From the NCBI GenBank assembly GCA_014871385.1, contig CM026429.1, forward strand, positions 7,288,642 to 7,352,641: a stretch of 64,000 nt of DNA, read 5' to 3'. This DNA is from Ceratodon purpureus (taxonomy: Eukaryota > Streptophyta > Bryopsida > Pseudoditrichales > Ditrichaceae). A program made the translations under genes and the position numbers. How positions within the stretch are numbered: position 1 is the stretch's first letter; each line of letters begins with the position of its first letter. The notes below the pieces were generated by a model. That model was not told where the DNA came from. It saw nothing but the letters and a program-made list of their open reading frames with translations, and did no database searches. Of this stretch, positions 24,319-37,655 are shown in pieces.

Positions 24319-26665
24319 GTTGCTTAGCCGAGAACGTCTCATTGTAGAGTCTAGACAGTGAGCACATCATCAGCACTGCACCTCGACTATATTGTTGAAA
24401 TAATTAGTACCGTGCCTGATTGATTGTTCATTCAAGCGTATGAAATTTGAAGACACTGAACGGAAGTTCAGTGCATCTCAACCATGTGGATCACAAATAA
24501 ATCTTTGAAAAAAATTGGTTTCGTTCATGCAGCTTAAGCTTACCAATGTTGTTGATGATTTTGAAATTTTGTACTTGATACCTTCTCTGATTTGATATAA
24601 TCCGAGAATCATTGCACTGGGAGAATGTGGAAGAGTGCACTAGGAGAATGAAACCAGCTTCATTTCTTGCACAAATCTTTGATTGAACTCACACACGAAT
24701 TACTGCACATGCTGATAAAGTGGTTTGGCCATTGGGTAAGGGCAATACTTGAATTTTTAAACTACAGAGGTGATGACGAATGATCCCAGATTGAACAAGA
24801 ATGCAGTAGTTTCGAGTGGTGAAGGAACGATACATCGAACATATGGCCAGCTTTTGAGCAGTAGATTTGCTCATAACATATTCAGAAGAAAACATAACAA
24901 GATATCATAGATACAAAGGCCCGGAAGTAACTCAGTATTGTAATACCAAACAATAACACCGCATTGTGTAATGGAATATATCGTTTTGTGAAACTGGATA
25001 TGTTGTGAAACAGGATATATCAGTACAGGATAAATTGAACAAGTCTTTAATCGCGACCCAATATGCCCTCCCTAAAAGGGCAGGGCCCAATAGAAGAGTT
25101 ATCGTATCTATCTGCCGCCTAATGATGATATTTGATTCCCTTCCTGCAAGGGGATACACATCAGGACCATTTGGAAGCATACTTTTAAGTGATCTGGAAT
25201 ACCAAATGGCGAGAATTAGACGTCATCATTTTGCAGCCGAATGATGACGCAGAATTCCTCAATTGCGAAGAAGAGATAGAGCACAGAAGGTGCATACCAT
25301 GAGCACTCTAACACCAAACATTCCAGGAATAACATTTCTCCTCCTCCAATACAGATAAAACATGAACCCTTCGACATGCATTTGTAACAGAACAGCCTGC
25401 AAGAAAACTACATTGATTCTAAAATCATTAAAAGAATCGAATTGAAAATAACAATCTCCTCAGGGTTCGAGCCCCATCAGACCAGGCTTTATCAACCACG
25501 AATAAGACATCCTTCAATCACAGTTAGCCCCCAGAGGCTGAAATAGGTGCGTGGCAACTACTTCACAGTGATCGAAAAAGATGCAACGCTGCAAGAACGT
25601 GATACTCACCTAAGAACCAATTACGAATGCCATATGGTCATCTACCCAAGAAAACCAAGAAGTGAGAGGCGGCTCAACTGAAACAATATCACAAGTTCTA
25701 AAATAGAAGTAGAGCATTCATCTTGATCAGACGACCTCCACAGAAAGGTCTCCACATAAAGTAAGACATCAAATAATTGAAAGATATTACTCTTAGCTAC
25801 TTCTCAATCTCAATGAGATCTATCTGCAAGCATGACGAGGCAAATCTTCAAAATCAAGCATCTGTTTCAGAATCAAAAAGTGTTTCACTATTAGAGGACT
25901 AGAATAATACGCACAGCCAGAAACGCAAAGTGAAGCCCCTCAGGGTAACATATAAGAATGTGATATAATACTTGGCGACTACTACTATCTACCATTGGAG
26001 CGTAATTCAACAATAATATAACATAACAAATTTAACTCAGGAGATGTCTGTTCACATGTCCAATAAAGACTGCAGATCCAGCTTTACCAACCTTACAGTG
26101 TACTGCTCCTACGCAGCAGCAAACCCTAAAATCCACTTGGCTTACTTAGGTACACAGGGGAAAACCGTGTGGGTAACATAAAAAAAGAAAGACAAATTAA
26201 AGAAGAAGAAAACTCATGGCCTTGGTGACTACACCTGGTATGCAGCTGGAACATATTCATTCTGACAATGAACCGGCAAACATGGGCCTATATCTGCAAA
26301 ATTACCTTCAAGGCACATCAAAAGAGGGAGGCGATAGAATAGTAGCCACTAATGTAAACCACGCTCACAACTCCTGAATTTATTCGCTTCAGCTGCTGCG
26401 GAGCCACATCCATACTCGAGGAAGCAATGGAGCCTTACAAGTTCGCTGTTCGCACCCTGCGTAATCTAGCACTCCTCCAAGTAACAAACGAGTTCAACAC
26501 AATGGATTCCCAGGGATATCTTGATGATTGCTTAAAGCATTCTTGCAGTTTTGGGTGACAACCCAAAAATCTACAGCCTATTAACCTTCCCCCGTAACAA
26601 TCTCGATTGCGGTAGACTAATAATCCCAGTAAAAAGTAACGAACATATGTCGATATTAAGGTCAG
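24319..26665. other. Convergent 3' region of XTH and PP2C genes
   Basis: Both neighbours point inward, so 3' untranslated regions lie at either end. I see no further gene. A string near 25463-25490 (GGGTTCGAGCCCC) resembles a tRNA T arm, but no cloverleaf surrounds it. Confidence 0.45.
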
Positions 26666-27796
26666 CTAACCACGAGGGCGATCACTCTTGGGCATGTCGA
26701 TTGGACATTTCGAAGATATGTGATCAGCAGTACCACTACCTTTGTTTAGCAGCTTTGGGTCCAGATAGACAACCACAACAGTGATATCATCGTGAAAATG
26801 CCTTCGTATTCCACGCTCAATCCTCTTAAGATCGGAGTACCGCATCTCACGCTTCTTAGCAGCTTCTTGAAGAGCAGCTTTTATGAGACGCCTTGCAATT
26901 CCAGCCCTAGGATGACTGTAGACGATATCGACGGCTTCCTTGTTGCTCAAATGCTCCCAGAGACCATCAGTTGCAAAAATGACAAATTCGTCTTGCGGAC
27001 TCAGTGTAATGACGCTGCACTCCGGCTCTGCACTCATGACAGGTCTCTTAAGAGGTTCTGGAAGCCGAAACCGGGCAATAAGAGGTGGCCGATTGAACTC
27101 GGCTTTCTTCAAATAGAAATCACCAATAGATCGCGAAACTTGAATAAGACCCTTCACACGCCACACGCCATGTTTCAAGACCACAATCTGCGGATCATCT
27201 TCATGCTTCGCATAGAGGTCATTCCGAACTTCCTCGATGCTTGCATTGTGTTCTTTCGAAATTTGTCTGGCAATCACCGTGCCAGTGTCCCGGCTGTAGC
27301 TACCCAAAACTGCTCTGGAATCTCCGGCATTAGCGATATACAGTTTGGAACTGCATACAACTCCGGTCAAACAACAAGATCCGACAGCGGCAAGTTGCGG
27401 TTTGACGAGCCATGCCTTCTGAACAATATCATAAAATTTGTCCTCTGTCTCCTTAAACGCATTGCGCAGAACGTCACACGACATACCTCCTTCCTCCGCA
27501 ACATTTTCTTGAACGGAACTGTACAAATACTCGTTTACACAACGGGCAGCTTCAGGGCCCCCGTGCCCATCGTAGACGCCCACAAATGTACCAAAGGAGC
27601 CAGTTTCAACTTGGCTCATATCCTCCAAAATTGCATTGGCCTGAACAACTGCATAAGAGAACTCCCCTACGGCATGGGTGCAAAGATCCTTGCCCCATAG
27701 CAAAGGATCTTGACGATCAGTCCCATCCTGCCCCTGACTGTGTCTCTTTGCAGGACGCCAACATGACATAACCATTTTCATGAACCACTCGAGCAT
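26666..27796 (-). CDS. Protein phosphatase 2C, clade D type
   Basis: One uninterrupted frame encodes 376 residues. It is a metal-dependent Ser/Thr phosphatase. PP2C motifs in order are VGVYDGHGG (73-80, metal-binding Asp75), GDSRAVL (158-164), the clade-D signature [15 protein letters not shown] (212-226), FATDGLWEH (274-282) and [11 protein letters not shown] (336-346). The N-terminus ([15 protein letters not shown]) and [11 protein letters not shown] also match Arabidopsis PP2C.D proteins, which dephosphorylate plasma-membrane proton ATPases and are inhibited by SAUR proteins; that role is known for the family and only inferred here. Arabidopsis relatives have introns in the coding region, and none is present here. 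An AG immediately 5' of the leader (near 27815) would allow a 5'-UTR intron. Confidence 0.93.
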   Translation of the reverse strand: MLEWFMKMVMSCWRPAKRHSQGQDGTDRQDPLLWGKDLCTHAVGEFSYAVVQANAILEDMSQVETGSFGTFVGVYDGHGGPEAARCVNEYLYSSVQENVAEEGGMSCDVLRNAFKETEDKFYDIVQKAWLVKPQLAAVGSCCLTGVVCSSKLYIANAGDSRAVLGSYSRDTGTVIARQISKEHNASIEEVRNDLYAKHEDDPQIVVLKHGVWRVKGLIQVSRSIGDFYLKKAEFNRPPLIARFRLPEPLKRPVMSAEPECSVITLSPQDEFVIFATDGLWEHLSNKEAVDIVYSHPRAGIARRLIKAALQEAAKKREMRYSDLKRIERGIRRHFHDDITVVVVYLDPKLLNKGSGTADHISSKCPIDMPKSDRPRG

Positions 27797-30700
27797 CTCT
27801 CATCTCCTCATCTCAGAAACCCAGTAGTTCATTCTATTCATATCTTGATAAGCACACCCACTTTGCTTCTTTCAAGAGAACAGCTTCTATACCCCCGGAA
27901 TCAAATGGCTCTCCTTTAGCCTCCATCGCTGAAAACGCCCATTGCCTCTCCCATCAATAACTTCCCCAAATAGCTCTATTCATAAATCCCCTCACCAACA
28001 ACATGACACATTTGCTGCCTTTTCTAACCTGTGTTAAAACACCTCATCTTTCTTTGCTCAGCAACTATGAAATTCGGTTCAGTTGAGAAGCAGCAACCGG
28101 CAGTCCATTGAGTTAAAATCCTTGCTCCAGCTCTGTACCCCACAAACAGATGACGTTCAAATCACTATTTCTGGAAACATTTGAAGAAAATAACTGCCAT
28201 GAAAGCCTTCTGACGAAAATCTTAATCACTCAACGCAATTGCAGTATTTGGAAAAAATTTCAACAAGAGCGCAAGAACTGATGGGCAACAAAAGAGTCTC
28301 TCACAAGACATTACAAATAGACCGTGCGTACAACTTTATAGTACACGAGTAGCCGCGTACGCGGTGGAATCCGCGTTATTGTTCTAAAACGCGAAATCAG
28401 CTCTCTAAAACTTGCAGTAAACTAAGTGATAACCTCGGAAACCTGACACAGACCCTGACACAAGCTTCCAAAAGCAGCAAGTGCTGGAAAGTGACGACGA
28501 GGACATGCAACGAAATACACTGCACTGAAGTTCCTCTGCTGGTATTAGGGCTAAACTGATTGTTTTGAGCGGACCCGAAGCAACAAGATGCATTATTGCG
28601 ACACCTTACAACTATTGCTTCGAGTGAGCCAGCTCAACGCGTTTCGCGACCCATCTTTCAAAAAACTGGTGGATAATCGAAGCTCGACAAACATCACTAA
28701 TTTTCATAATTAGCTCTGCCTCCAACGGCTACGTGCCCCACACTAAATTTGTTACAGGGACAGGTGACCAGCTGTTCATAGTAAGTAGTGAAATTCAAAA
28801 TGGGTTTCTAGTTTGTGAGACTCTCACGTTTCACTGAAAAAATGCTGAATTCTCTAGCGCTTTGTCGCAAAAATTAGCACGGATACCAATAAAGATTAGG
28901 AAAGTGTGACAAGATTTATAGAAAGGAATCGTTTTGTACGATCTCGTCTGCAAAATTTAATCAGTTTCAGCAGTCCACCCAGCACCTATCGACGAGTAAG
29001 GCTCCGTTCGATCGCTTGGATCAGACTTGTTACAATATCCCAAAGATAGATACAGATCATGAATATGAAAGCATCAACTGATGCTATTTCACAGACCGTG
29101 GACACATGTCTTTCCTGCTGCAATGATTTCGTCCCTTCCCACTAGAACCGTCACACCATAAGGTTCATCTGCTTCAATTGTACAATACCTTAGTTCGACT
29201 ACATGCGAATTCCAATCAATTCCTTGTGTTCCATACTCAGAGCTAAACGCCAAGCGGTTACTCAATCTGCAGGCTTCTAAATCCACGGGCAAACCAGCCA
29301 CGAAAGCGCAGTTTCAGAACATAATCCAGCGGCAAGAGCTACAAGGGGAGCTACATACGTAAGGCACAGAAATCACCACACGGGACGAGACCAATCATGC
29401 AATAGATTTGTCACCATCCACCATACCACACTCCGGTAAATCCCTCCGGGACCTTTGAACATCCATGAGGACGTTGGAGTATGAGCAGATGCAGCTTCTA
29501 CCCTGTTCACAACGGCGAACGAAACAGCAACTAATCACTCTCTCTGTGCTGTTTGCGAATCTAGGCTACAGAAGCATCTTCTTGGCATGCGACGAAGAGG
29601 CCGCCTGTGAGAATTTGTCCAGCGAATTTGCCTGATTCTGGTCAAATACAGCTTCTGCTGAGGCACAGGATCCTACCAATTACCCTTCAAATTGCATCTT
29701 TACACCCTTGCAGACGTTTTCATGTGAGACCTCGATGTAGAGCTAAAAGAATGGCTACTCATCCAGCTCCTTCTACATAGCTGCCAACAGTGCTATGGCA
29801 TGGAAATTTACGATCTGGGTATGCAACACAAAATCCTGACAAGAGTGCCCGAAGAAGTGACCAAAGCAGAAAAGTGACGTACATCCCCTCCACTCAAGCA
29901 TAACTCAAAACATCCCGCCCACTAAAATGTGCTCTCGACACCTTAAGTAAAACGTCCATAATCATACAAAGCGTGATCATAACCTCCCTAATCCTCCTCC
30001 ACTCAAAACATCCTCTCGCCAAGCTTCCTACCAAACCAACGAACGGAACCATAGCAACACGCAACGAACCACAGACGAGACCAATAAACCAGCCTAAAAT
30101 CTCGCAAACTTTACCAAACCTCAGCAACTCCACCAAATTCCACACGACCAATTTACAAAAATTACAGGAATCAAAAACCAACAGTAACCAATATTCGCAC
30201 TAACTTCTCGTCTCTCGCGCCAGAATCTTCCTTCAACATCCATCACTTCACCGAAACCTCAACTAACTCAAAAAAAAAGATTCTCCCTCATCCACTCCTC
30301 GAAGAAAATTACTTCTCTCCACAACCTCCAAACCTAAAATCCCTCCCAATCCACAAACTCGCCTCCACCACACCCCGGATCTCACCCCGAAACCCCCGAT
30401 CCAGAAACCCGAAACGCAATCACACGAACAGCCTCCACTTCCTCCCAACCCCAACAACCATCACCATCACCATCCCCACGAGAAAAACACGAAAAACCAA
30501 CACCCGTCCTAAACGCCAAAACCAAACACCTCCCAAAACCAAACATCCAAAACTCTCACCACACAAAACACAAATCTCTCACCACAACGCCAGAAAACGA
30601 AAACCAAACGAAGCCGTCCAACACACACCATCTGAGACGAAACCCTTGTCACCTGACAAACAAACACCACCGCCCCCACCACGACAACATCAACCCCGAA

Positions 30701-30909
30701 ACCCGAACCAGAAATCCAAACACGGAACCTAAACTCACCTGAATTCAAGGGCGGGGAAGGAGTAACGACGAGAGCTCGCTCCCAGAGGCGTCGGGAGACG
30801 AATGAGCTCCAGAGTCAGAGCCCGAGGCTCTTATGGATTGAGAGAAGTGTCCCTACCTGGGAAGTGGTCCCGACGTGGGAAGAGATGAGGAATGAGGTCG
30901 CGACACAGC
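27797..30909. other. Upstream region of PP2C gene, possible leader and leader introns
   Basis: There is no convincing coding sequence. Between about 30250 and 30760 the plus strand is very poor in G (A/C-rich with few T), so the strand transcribed with PP2C is G/T-rich, which is common near plant transcription starts. The 5' untranslated exon and promoter may therefore lie near 30.7-31.1 kb, with leader introns in between. This is inference; no splice model can be fixed without transcripts. Confidence 0.35.
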
Positions 30910-30965
30910 GAGGTGGAGGTGGAGGCGGAGGTGGAGGCGGAGGTGGAGGTGGAGGAGGTGGAGAG
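30910..30965. repeat. GGA/GGT/GGC trinucleotide microsatellite
   Basis: About 18 consecutive triplets of the form GGN (GGT, GGA, GGC) occur here on the plus strand. In the other strand this is a CCN tract; any reading frame across it gives low-complexity Gly, Pro or Glu/Val runs and should not be taken as a protein. Confidence 0.85.
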
Positions 30966-31213
30966 AGTGAAGGTGAAGAGAGAGAGCTTCTGCTATGGCC
31001 GGCTATGGCGTCGTCCTCTTCATCCCCTCTGCAACTCCTCAACACACAACCCAATGCCCCAAACACGCACAGCCGCCACTTTCTTCATGTTTCCTAGATC
31101 TTAGGGTCGCTCCTCTATCCCCGAAGTAGATGATGGTTCTCTTTTTCGTAGATGGTGTAGTTTTCGGGGAGCTCTAGGTAAAGGGAAGTGCAATACCGTC
31201 ATAGTTCTCTAAT

Positions 31214-31616
31214 GCGGCACTTTCTTCCTCTTTCGTAGATTTTTGGGAGTGATATTGAAGGTTATGTTGATTTATCGTTCCTGTGACGGGTTTTTTGTTC
31301 TGTTGTGGATGATGTTGGTTTTGGGTGCTCTGGGGATTTAGTGTGGGTTGTGTGGTGGCGCAATACTAGCACTGACGCAATTTTAGCGCTGTTTGCAAAG
31401 GCGGCACTTTCTTCCTCTTTCGTAGATTTTTGGGAGTGATATTGAAGGTTATGTTGATTTATCGTTCCTGTGACGGGTTTTTTGTTCTGTTGTGGATGAT
31501 GTTGGTTTTGGGTGCTCTGGGGATTTAGTGTGGGTTGTGTGGTGGCGCAATACTAGCACTGACGCAATTTTAGCGCTGTTTGCAAAGGCGGCACTTTCTT
31601 CCTCTTTCGTAGATTT
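31214..31616. repeat. 187-bp tandem duplication plus partial third copy
   Basis: The unit beginning GCGGCACTTTCTTCCTCTTT at 31214 recurs at 31401 and 31588, so the period is 187 bases. By eye units 1 (31214-31400) and 2 (31401-31587) are identical, implying a recent duplication. The third copy matches for about 28 bases and then continues as a diverged version (GTGACGGGTTTTTGGGAG, GTTGGTTTTGGGTGCTATGG) to about 31720. It is not coding. Confidence 0.95.
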
Positions 31617-31720
31617 GGGAGGTTTGGTTTATTTTTTTTGTAGATTATGTGGGTTTTGGTTGCTGTGACGGGTTTTTGGGAGTGGATGGTGTTGGTTTTG
31701 GGTGCTATGGGGAGCTTATC

Positions 31721-32124
31721 AGGTTGTGCACAAAATCAGGGATGAGTGGAAACGTGACTTTTGTAGATTTTTAAAAAAGGGTCACTTGTGTGGTCTACTT
31801 GCTGCTCTGTCCTTTTGATGATGTTATTACACCAATCTGTTGGGCCTCAAGATGGGATATGATCAAATAGTCATCATCTTAGGATTATCATCTTTGGAGT
31901 GTAGTTGTCATGTTATCAAATTGGGTGTTGGAAGTGATATGAAATTCTCTGAAATTAATTCACTTCGATTTTACAACATAATGTTTGCAAATTTAAAATT
32001 TAAAATAGATTTATAGAATTATAGAATTATTTTTTATAAAAAGGGCATTGAAAAATTTCATGCATTTGTATTGGGAATACTTTGTTTTGTATTGTGAATA
32101 CTCGCATGCATCTCTATTAGCTTG
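31721..32124. other. AT-rich intergenic sequence
   Basis: I see no gene, repeat or RNA feature here. Confidence 0.5.
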
Positions 32125-32243
32125 TACTAGTGGAAAGGGAGTTATCCCCGTCAAGAAAATTTGGAGGAATTAGGCAGAGTTTCTCCAACTGTGCGCAATT
32201 CCTCCAAATTTTCTCGAGGGGAAGGACTCCTTTCCCACTAGTG
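32125..32243. mobile_element. Small CACTA-like foldback element (MITE)
   Basis: A 119-bp element consists of two 47-bp inverted arms (32125-32171 and 32197-32243, about 8 mismatches) around a 25-bp loop. Read inward, the right terminus is CACTAGTGGGAAAGGAG and the left is TACTAGTGGAAAGGGAG, so one end keeps the CACTA start and the other has a C-to-T change. The element is bracketed by the 3-bp direct repeat TTG (32122-32124 and 32244-32246), the target duplication length of CACTA (CMC) transposons. It encodes nothing and would need a transposase from elsewhere. Its transcript would fold into a hairpin. Confidence 0.75.
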
Positions 32244-32246
32244 TTG

Positions 32247-35200
32247 TCACATATACAATCCGTTTATAATTTTTCATTTCATCTAAATATTTTTGAACTT
32301 TGTGTCAATATTCTTGAACCTTTGCGCTAATGTAAAAATGAAAAGTCATTGAAGATTTGAATTTGTCTACATACATGAAGTATACACTACAATTATATAC
32401 AATTCTATACAAAAAGGTTTTATATCCTTAGGCACTTGCAATGGAGATTACAATAAAACACGCAATTGCCATACCTTTCTCTTTGGGATATCATACCAAT
32501 GATGTACTACAAATAATAAAAAGATTTCATTCAAAAAAATATCGCATGTTTGTTGTACATCATTAACGTATGTGGTTTCCAAAGTAAACATATTGTTATC
32601 ATATATTTTATGTCATTCCAACCACACCTACAAAAATATCACAAAAACATGACTTTGCCAAGTTTGAAATATAGATATTACATTCGTAAAAGTCTACTAT
32701 TTGGATATTATACTAAAAATAAAACACATATATTGGCTCCATCTTTAAATACCTCGGCGTATAAACATTAAAAATACAAAAAAAAACACATGTTTTTCTT
32801 TAGAAAAAAACATCTCTCCTTCACTAGAGCACTAAAGCTACCCCATGATCAATCTCCATTTTCCTTCATTTCTACTTGCCACATGGATTCAAGTACAATA
32901 AGTGTGATATTTTTATATTTTCATGCTTCCCAAGGCAAAGGCGGCTTTGTACTACGGCTGTAAACTGGAACACGAATGACCCTAATAAAATGGAACAATT
33001 CTTTACTGTCCAACTTAAGGCAAGTGTTTTAATTCTTCGATCACCAAAAGTCGTCAACAACTTGTGATAAAAGCAGCTCCCAGCATGCTACCATATCAAA
33101 TGCGGACATAAAAATATGTACAAGTACAGGTGCAGCCATGTGAAAAAAATCAAATGAGACAAGAATTCCAATGTCTCATATAAACTGGTAGTTTGGACTA
33201 GTCACCTAAGTCACCTTCTAAGCTTTAATTTACCCATTATTTATAATCCTGGTTTAATTGCCACTGTAGTCCTGCTCAAAAAGATTGTCTTATAAATGAA
33301 TTATTTCGTATTATAAAATAATAGTTTAAAATTCCATAAAAAAAATGAAAATAAATCCATGGAAAGCTTAAGGAACTTCGAGGAAGATACTAAGCGAAGA
33401 AAAATACTGATTTAGTGAAGAAAAATAATTTTCAATGTGAAGATATCCGTAATTGAAGCTTGAAATCCTTTTTTTCTCAACTTTCTTCAATTCAATTTGT
33501 TAAAAAATAAATTAATTTAAAATAGAAGGTGGGTTAGAAGGATATTGAGGCGAAAATTTGTTTATCTTGAATATGAAAGAAATGTAAGATCGAATAGATA
33601 TAGATTTACATATTTGTAAACAAATACAAAAACCTGCATAAACGTGAGAATATTGAGTTACTTATTATTTTCAACGTGAACATCTTCGTATGGGAAATAT
33701 CTTTTCTTTTCCCCACTTTGCTCTTCCATGATTCATGTACAAAAGTGAATTTTAACACTTGTTGAATTCACAATCAATGGAAACATTGGAAATGGATCTT
33801 TCTGATCCTATCTACATGATTATTTTTCAATCCACGACAGTTTGAGATACTTATTGAAAATCTATCGATCACCTTTGAATTGCAAAGTGTATGTCAAGCT
33901 TTTCTTTTCCAGTACTTTTTGGTATACTTTATTCTTTTTGGCACTAATGAGATTAAACTGAAAATTAAACAATTCATGGCAGATCAAAGAATTTGGAAAA
34001 ACCAGATGCACACACCACTGCACAAGTGATCAACAAGAATATTTTGTCTGGAAGTTTTTTGAGAACATCTTTATCTTGGGAAGGTTTTTCCAATTATTTT
34101 GAGAACCACATATCCCTTTACTGAGGTTAAAATGTTAACTTACTCACATAGTGATGTGGCAATTGACATCCCCATTTTATTGATGATAATAGAGAGCATG
34201 CATTTGTCCCATCATGGAAAGAACTTTGTTAAGCAATCATAATGATGAGTGTGAAGATAGTGAAATAACTTAACAAATGGATTTAGTTTGTACTTTGGAA
34301 GATATAGTGGTAGATTGTTGTCATTTCAACAACTCTATTAACTTTCATAAAAATTTAACAATCTAGAAACATTAACCAAATGATCTTCAAGATCATGGTA
34401 ATGTTGACTTCATAAAAAATAATTAGAGTTTGGATGCACATGATTTACAAGATTATAACTTCAACATTTTCAAAAGTCTTTTTCATTCAATGACCAAATT
34501 GCGCGGCAATTGTCAGACATTTCTTAACTCCTAATCGGTCATAGTCCTGGATTGGGTTTTTTGAAATTTTGGGTAGGTTTCTACTACGTCAATTTTGGAT
34601 GGGAGTTTTGAATTTTTCTGTAGACATTGGGAATTGCAAGAGCTTCACGGGAAAAATATAAATCTTATATTGTGGAAATTTTATTTTTACAAGAAGTCAA
34701 ATTTTTTTCATCTTTTTAAGTCAAAGTGAAAAAAAATATTTCTTTATCACATGAAAGATAGAGATTTTTAAATTTTGTTTCCTCTTATTTTTTTCTACCT
34801 CAAGAATAGACATAAACCTTTGTTTTGACTGCATAGATTTGTATTTAAAAAAAAAATGGTTTATAAAAAAAAACAGAATGAGTATTAGCAATAACATAAA
34901 CCAAAGTTTCTTATGCAAGTTTTTTTACAATGCTACACCTTTATGTTAAATCTAAAATTTGGTGCACAAGTAAGTAACATCTTGTATATTATAATAGTAC
35001 AACACCTCCAACATGTAGAATGCAAAAAATTTACACAACGAGAAATCAAAGTTTGCTCATCCTATTTGAAAAGGATAAAAAGAAATAATGTTTCTTACTT
35101 CAAACTCTATAATCTTCTAATCCACGTGGTCAAATTTATCGAAGTTGTTTTTTGCATGATCTTGTAAAGGTCTTAAATCAGATCCTACGGTTCAAGATGG

Positions 35201-37655
35201 TAAGAAAATTTTAGTTTTGATTTGTTCACTCTTGATTTTGAAATAATAGTTTTGGAGTGTTTTTGGTGAGAAATGGGTACGGCCGATTAGGGGTTAAAGT
35301 TTTATATATTCAAAAAATTGAGCAACTTTCAAAAGTCAATGTAAAATCCAAAAAAGAAGATATGGAAAAGTGAGTGCTTGGATTTTTGTGATGGTGTGAC
35401 TTGAAATGTTGAAGAGGAAAAAACCATATACATAATTCAATAAAAAGTTACAGGTTCCAAATCAAAACCTAAATTTTTGGAACCACTTCTTGGAGTGAAA
35501 GGTAATAAAAGATCTTCCATATTTAAGCCTTGGATTGAGCAACCTTGGATGAACTAACCTTGGATGAACTAGCCTTGGATGGTGCACACTTGTCTAGACA
35601 ACACCTTCAAAAAATCATAGATGTCATACTTACACCTCATTGTAAGTAGAATAGAGTCCATTCCGTGGAGTTTCTAATCTATTACCTTTGCATACAAAAT
35701 CATAAAAAAATAAATTGGCATGTTTGTGAACTTTCAAAATTAAATTTTCTACAAGACTGTGAAATTATAAAAACACAAAAAATCTTTTAAATCTAGTGTA
35801 AGTTGTCCAAAAAAATCTAGGACCTTCTTTGGGCTATTTGGTCCTTTAGAGATTAAGCTTTAATGGTCACCCATATAAAAATCACTTGTACACATGTGTT
35901 CAATGTGCATCAAAGTCTAACGCGTTTACCATCGAATTCATTCCACATGAAAATAATTCCTACACACATGTTCAATCCCTCAAAAATTAACACGTGTTCA
36001 ATCTCTTAAAATTAACATGTGTTCAATTGGGTAAAAACTATCTGTACCCTCTACCTTGACACCATCCAAATATCACCGAGTTCCCACCCCAACACAGGAG
36101 CTGCATTGCCCTCCGGAAAAGATGCTGCAAGACAAGCCTCGGTTTGCAAATGCACATGCAGCCATGCCCAAAAGGCAGTGCAGGACAAGCATTGCTGTTG
36201 TTGTTGATGTGGGTGTGGAAGCAGAGAGTCGAATCCTTCGCGCATAGTATGAGAGTGCACTTGCCCATGCAGAAGCACCTTCCAAGTGCCCACAGAAGAG
36301 CTGTACGATTCAATGGAAAGTGGTTTCCAGTCTACTGCTGTGAGTTGCCTCAGACGAGGATGGATGCCCATTCAGTGTCTGCCATGCCATGCCAACGCCA
36401 ATGCATCCACCACTTAGTTGCAAGATCAATAATAACGTATTCGCACGCTTTTGCCACTTCCCATGCAATTTTCCTGCTCATTCAGTCCGTACAGGGCGCA
36501 CAACCCCTATGTTTGTTCATTTTGTAACTGCATCTTGCCCCAATTTGTGGCAGTACACCGTGATGATCACATCTATAATACCGAAAGGGGTCCGGGTGTT
36601 GAGCATATCTCCACGTAGCTAATGGAATGTTACACAATTGACAAATAAGCTTTGGAATGAACAATAATTTTCTATGTGGTTAGGTTGAAATTTTCACTCG
36701 TGGTTGTATTGTAACTTTATGTTAGGAACCAAGATATTTGTGATAATGAAAAATCATATATTTCCATGGTCACCACTCTTTGGTAACAAGTTTTTATAAA
36801 AAATATGTAAAATTAGATATTTTAAAATCTACCCACTATTTTTAATACAACTTAGTAAAAATTGAATTGAGAAGAAAACGAACTCAAATGATTACACCAT
36901 TATATTTTCTATAACTAATGAATTGAAATTCAACAACTTTGGCAAGAAGGTCTATGTAGTTTCACATCTTATCATTATATCCTTGTATCTCAAAAGCATC
37001 TTTTAATATGAAGAAAGACACAACTAAGCACTAATGATCTGGAGCATTTCAGTTAATTAAAAAAGAAAACAAAGAAATCACTTCTATCATATGGTTATAC
37101 ATATTCAAAATGATAATTTTCAATAACTGTTAAATATGTTTGAAAGCATGGAAGAGTGTATATTTTAAGATATTTTAGCATTTTAAAGTTAAGGAAATCA
37201 AATTTTAACATATAATTTATAATATATGTTGTGTTTCCATATGATATTTACTTATAACAATACAAAGAACTAGTATTTGCTGGGTTCAGCATTTTTTAAA
37301 GGAATTGTTGCCTTTCCAAATAGAACATTTTATTCAAAAAAAAAAAAAAAAAAAAACTTCATTCTTCATCATATGAAACTCAAGTTTCCAACATATTAGA
37401 TTTATTTGTAACTTTCTGCTTAGCTTTTCAAAGAGTACGTTTCACCAGAAAATTAGATATAACACAAATAAAGTCTGAAGCCAAGAGACATGGTGGCTCA
37501 TTTATTCCACAATATAGAACTAATTTTCTTGAATTGCTGGGAATTAGATCATGAGTTTTACAGGAATATAAGCTGATGCAAAGTAAAACTTCATGCATGA
37601 AATCTACTAAATTTACAGATGACTGTAGTAAGTCAGACATTTTGAGTTCTTGAAA
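32247..37655. other. AT-rich gene-poor region, 5.4 kb
   Basis: I find no gene. The sequence is strongly AT-rich with many A and T runs and only short open frames. An island of more balanced composition at about 36.0-36.6 kb has overlapping open frames on both strands but no recognisable product. A 21-base A run at 37336-37356 might be the tail of an old retroposed sequence. A three-fold short repeat (CTTGGATGAACTA and variants) lies near 35530-35580. Confidence 0.5.

Noticed and set aside
25440..25500. tRNA-like T arm (GGGTTCGAGCCCC) followed by a string resembling miR166 (TCAGACCAGGCTTTATCAAC)
   Set aside because: No D arm or anticodon stem precedes it, and the miR166 resemblance has about five mismatches with no foldback partner seen.
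26792..27700. A 302-codon plus-strand open frame opposite PP2C
   Set aside because: It is antisense to the well-supported phosphatase and has no domain features.
30815..31104. Pro-rich (minus) or Gly/Glu/Val-rich (plus) open frames
   Set aside because: They are produced by the GGN trinucleotide repeat and carry no other protein features.
36019..36527. Overlapping open frames on both strands in a GC-balanced island
   Set aside because: None has a recognisable domain, splice partner or convincing start; both strands being open suggests composition effects.
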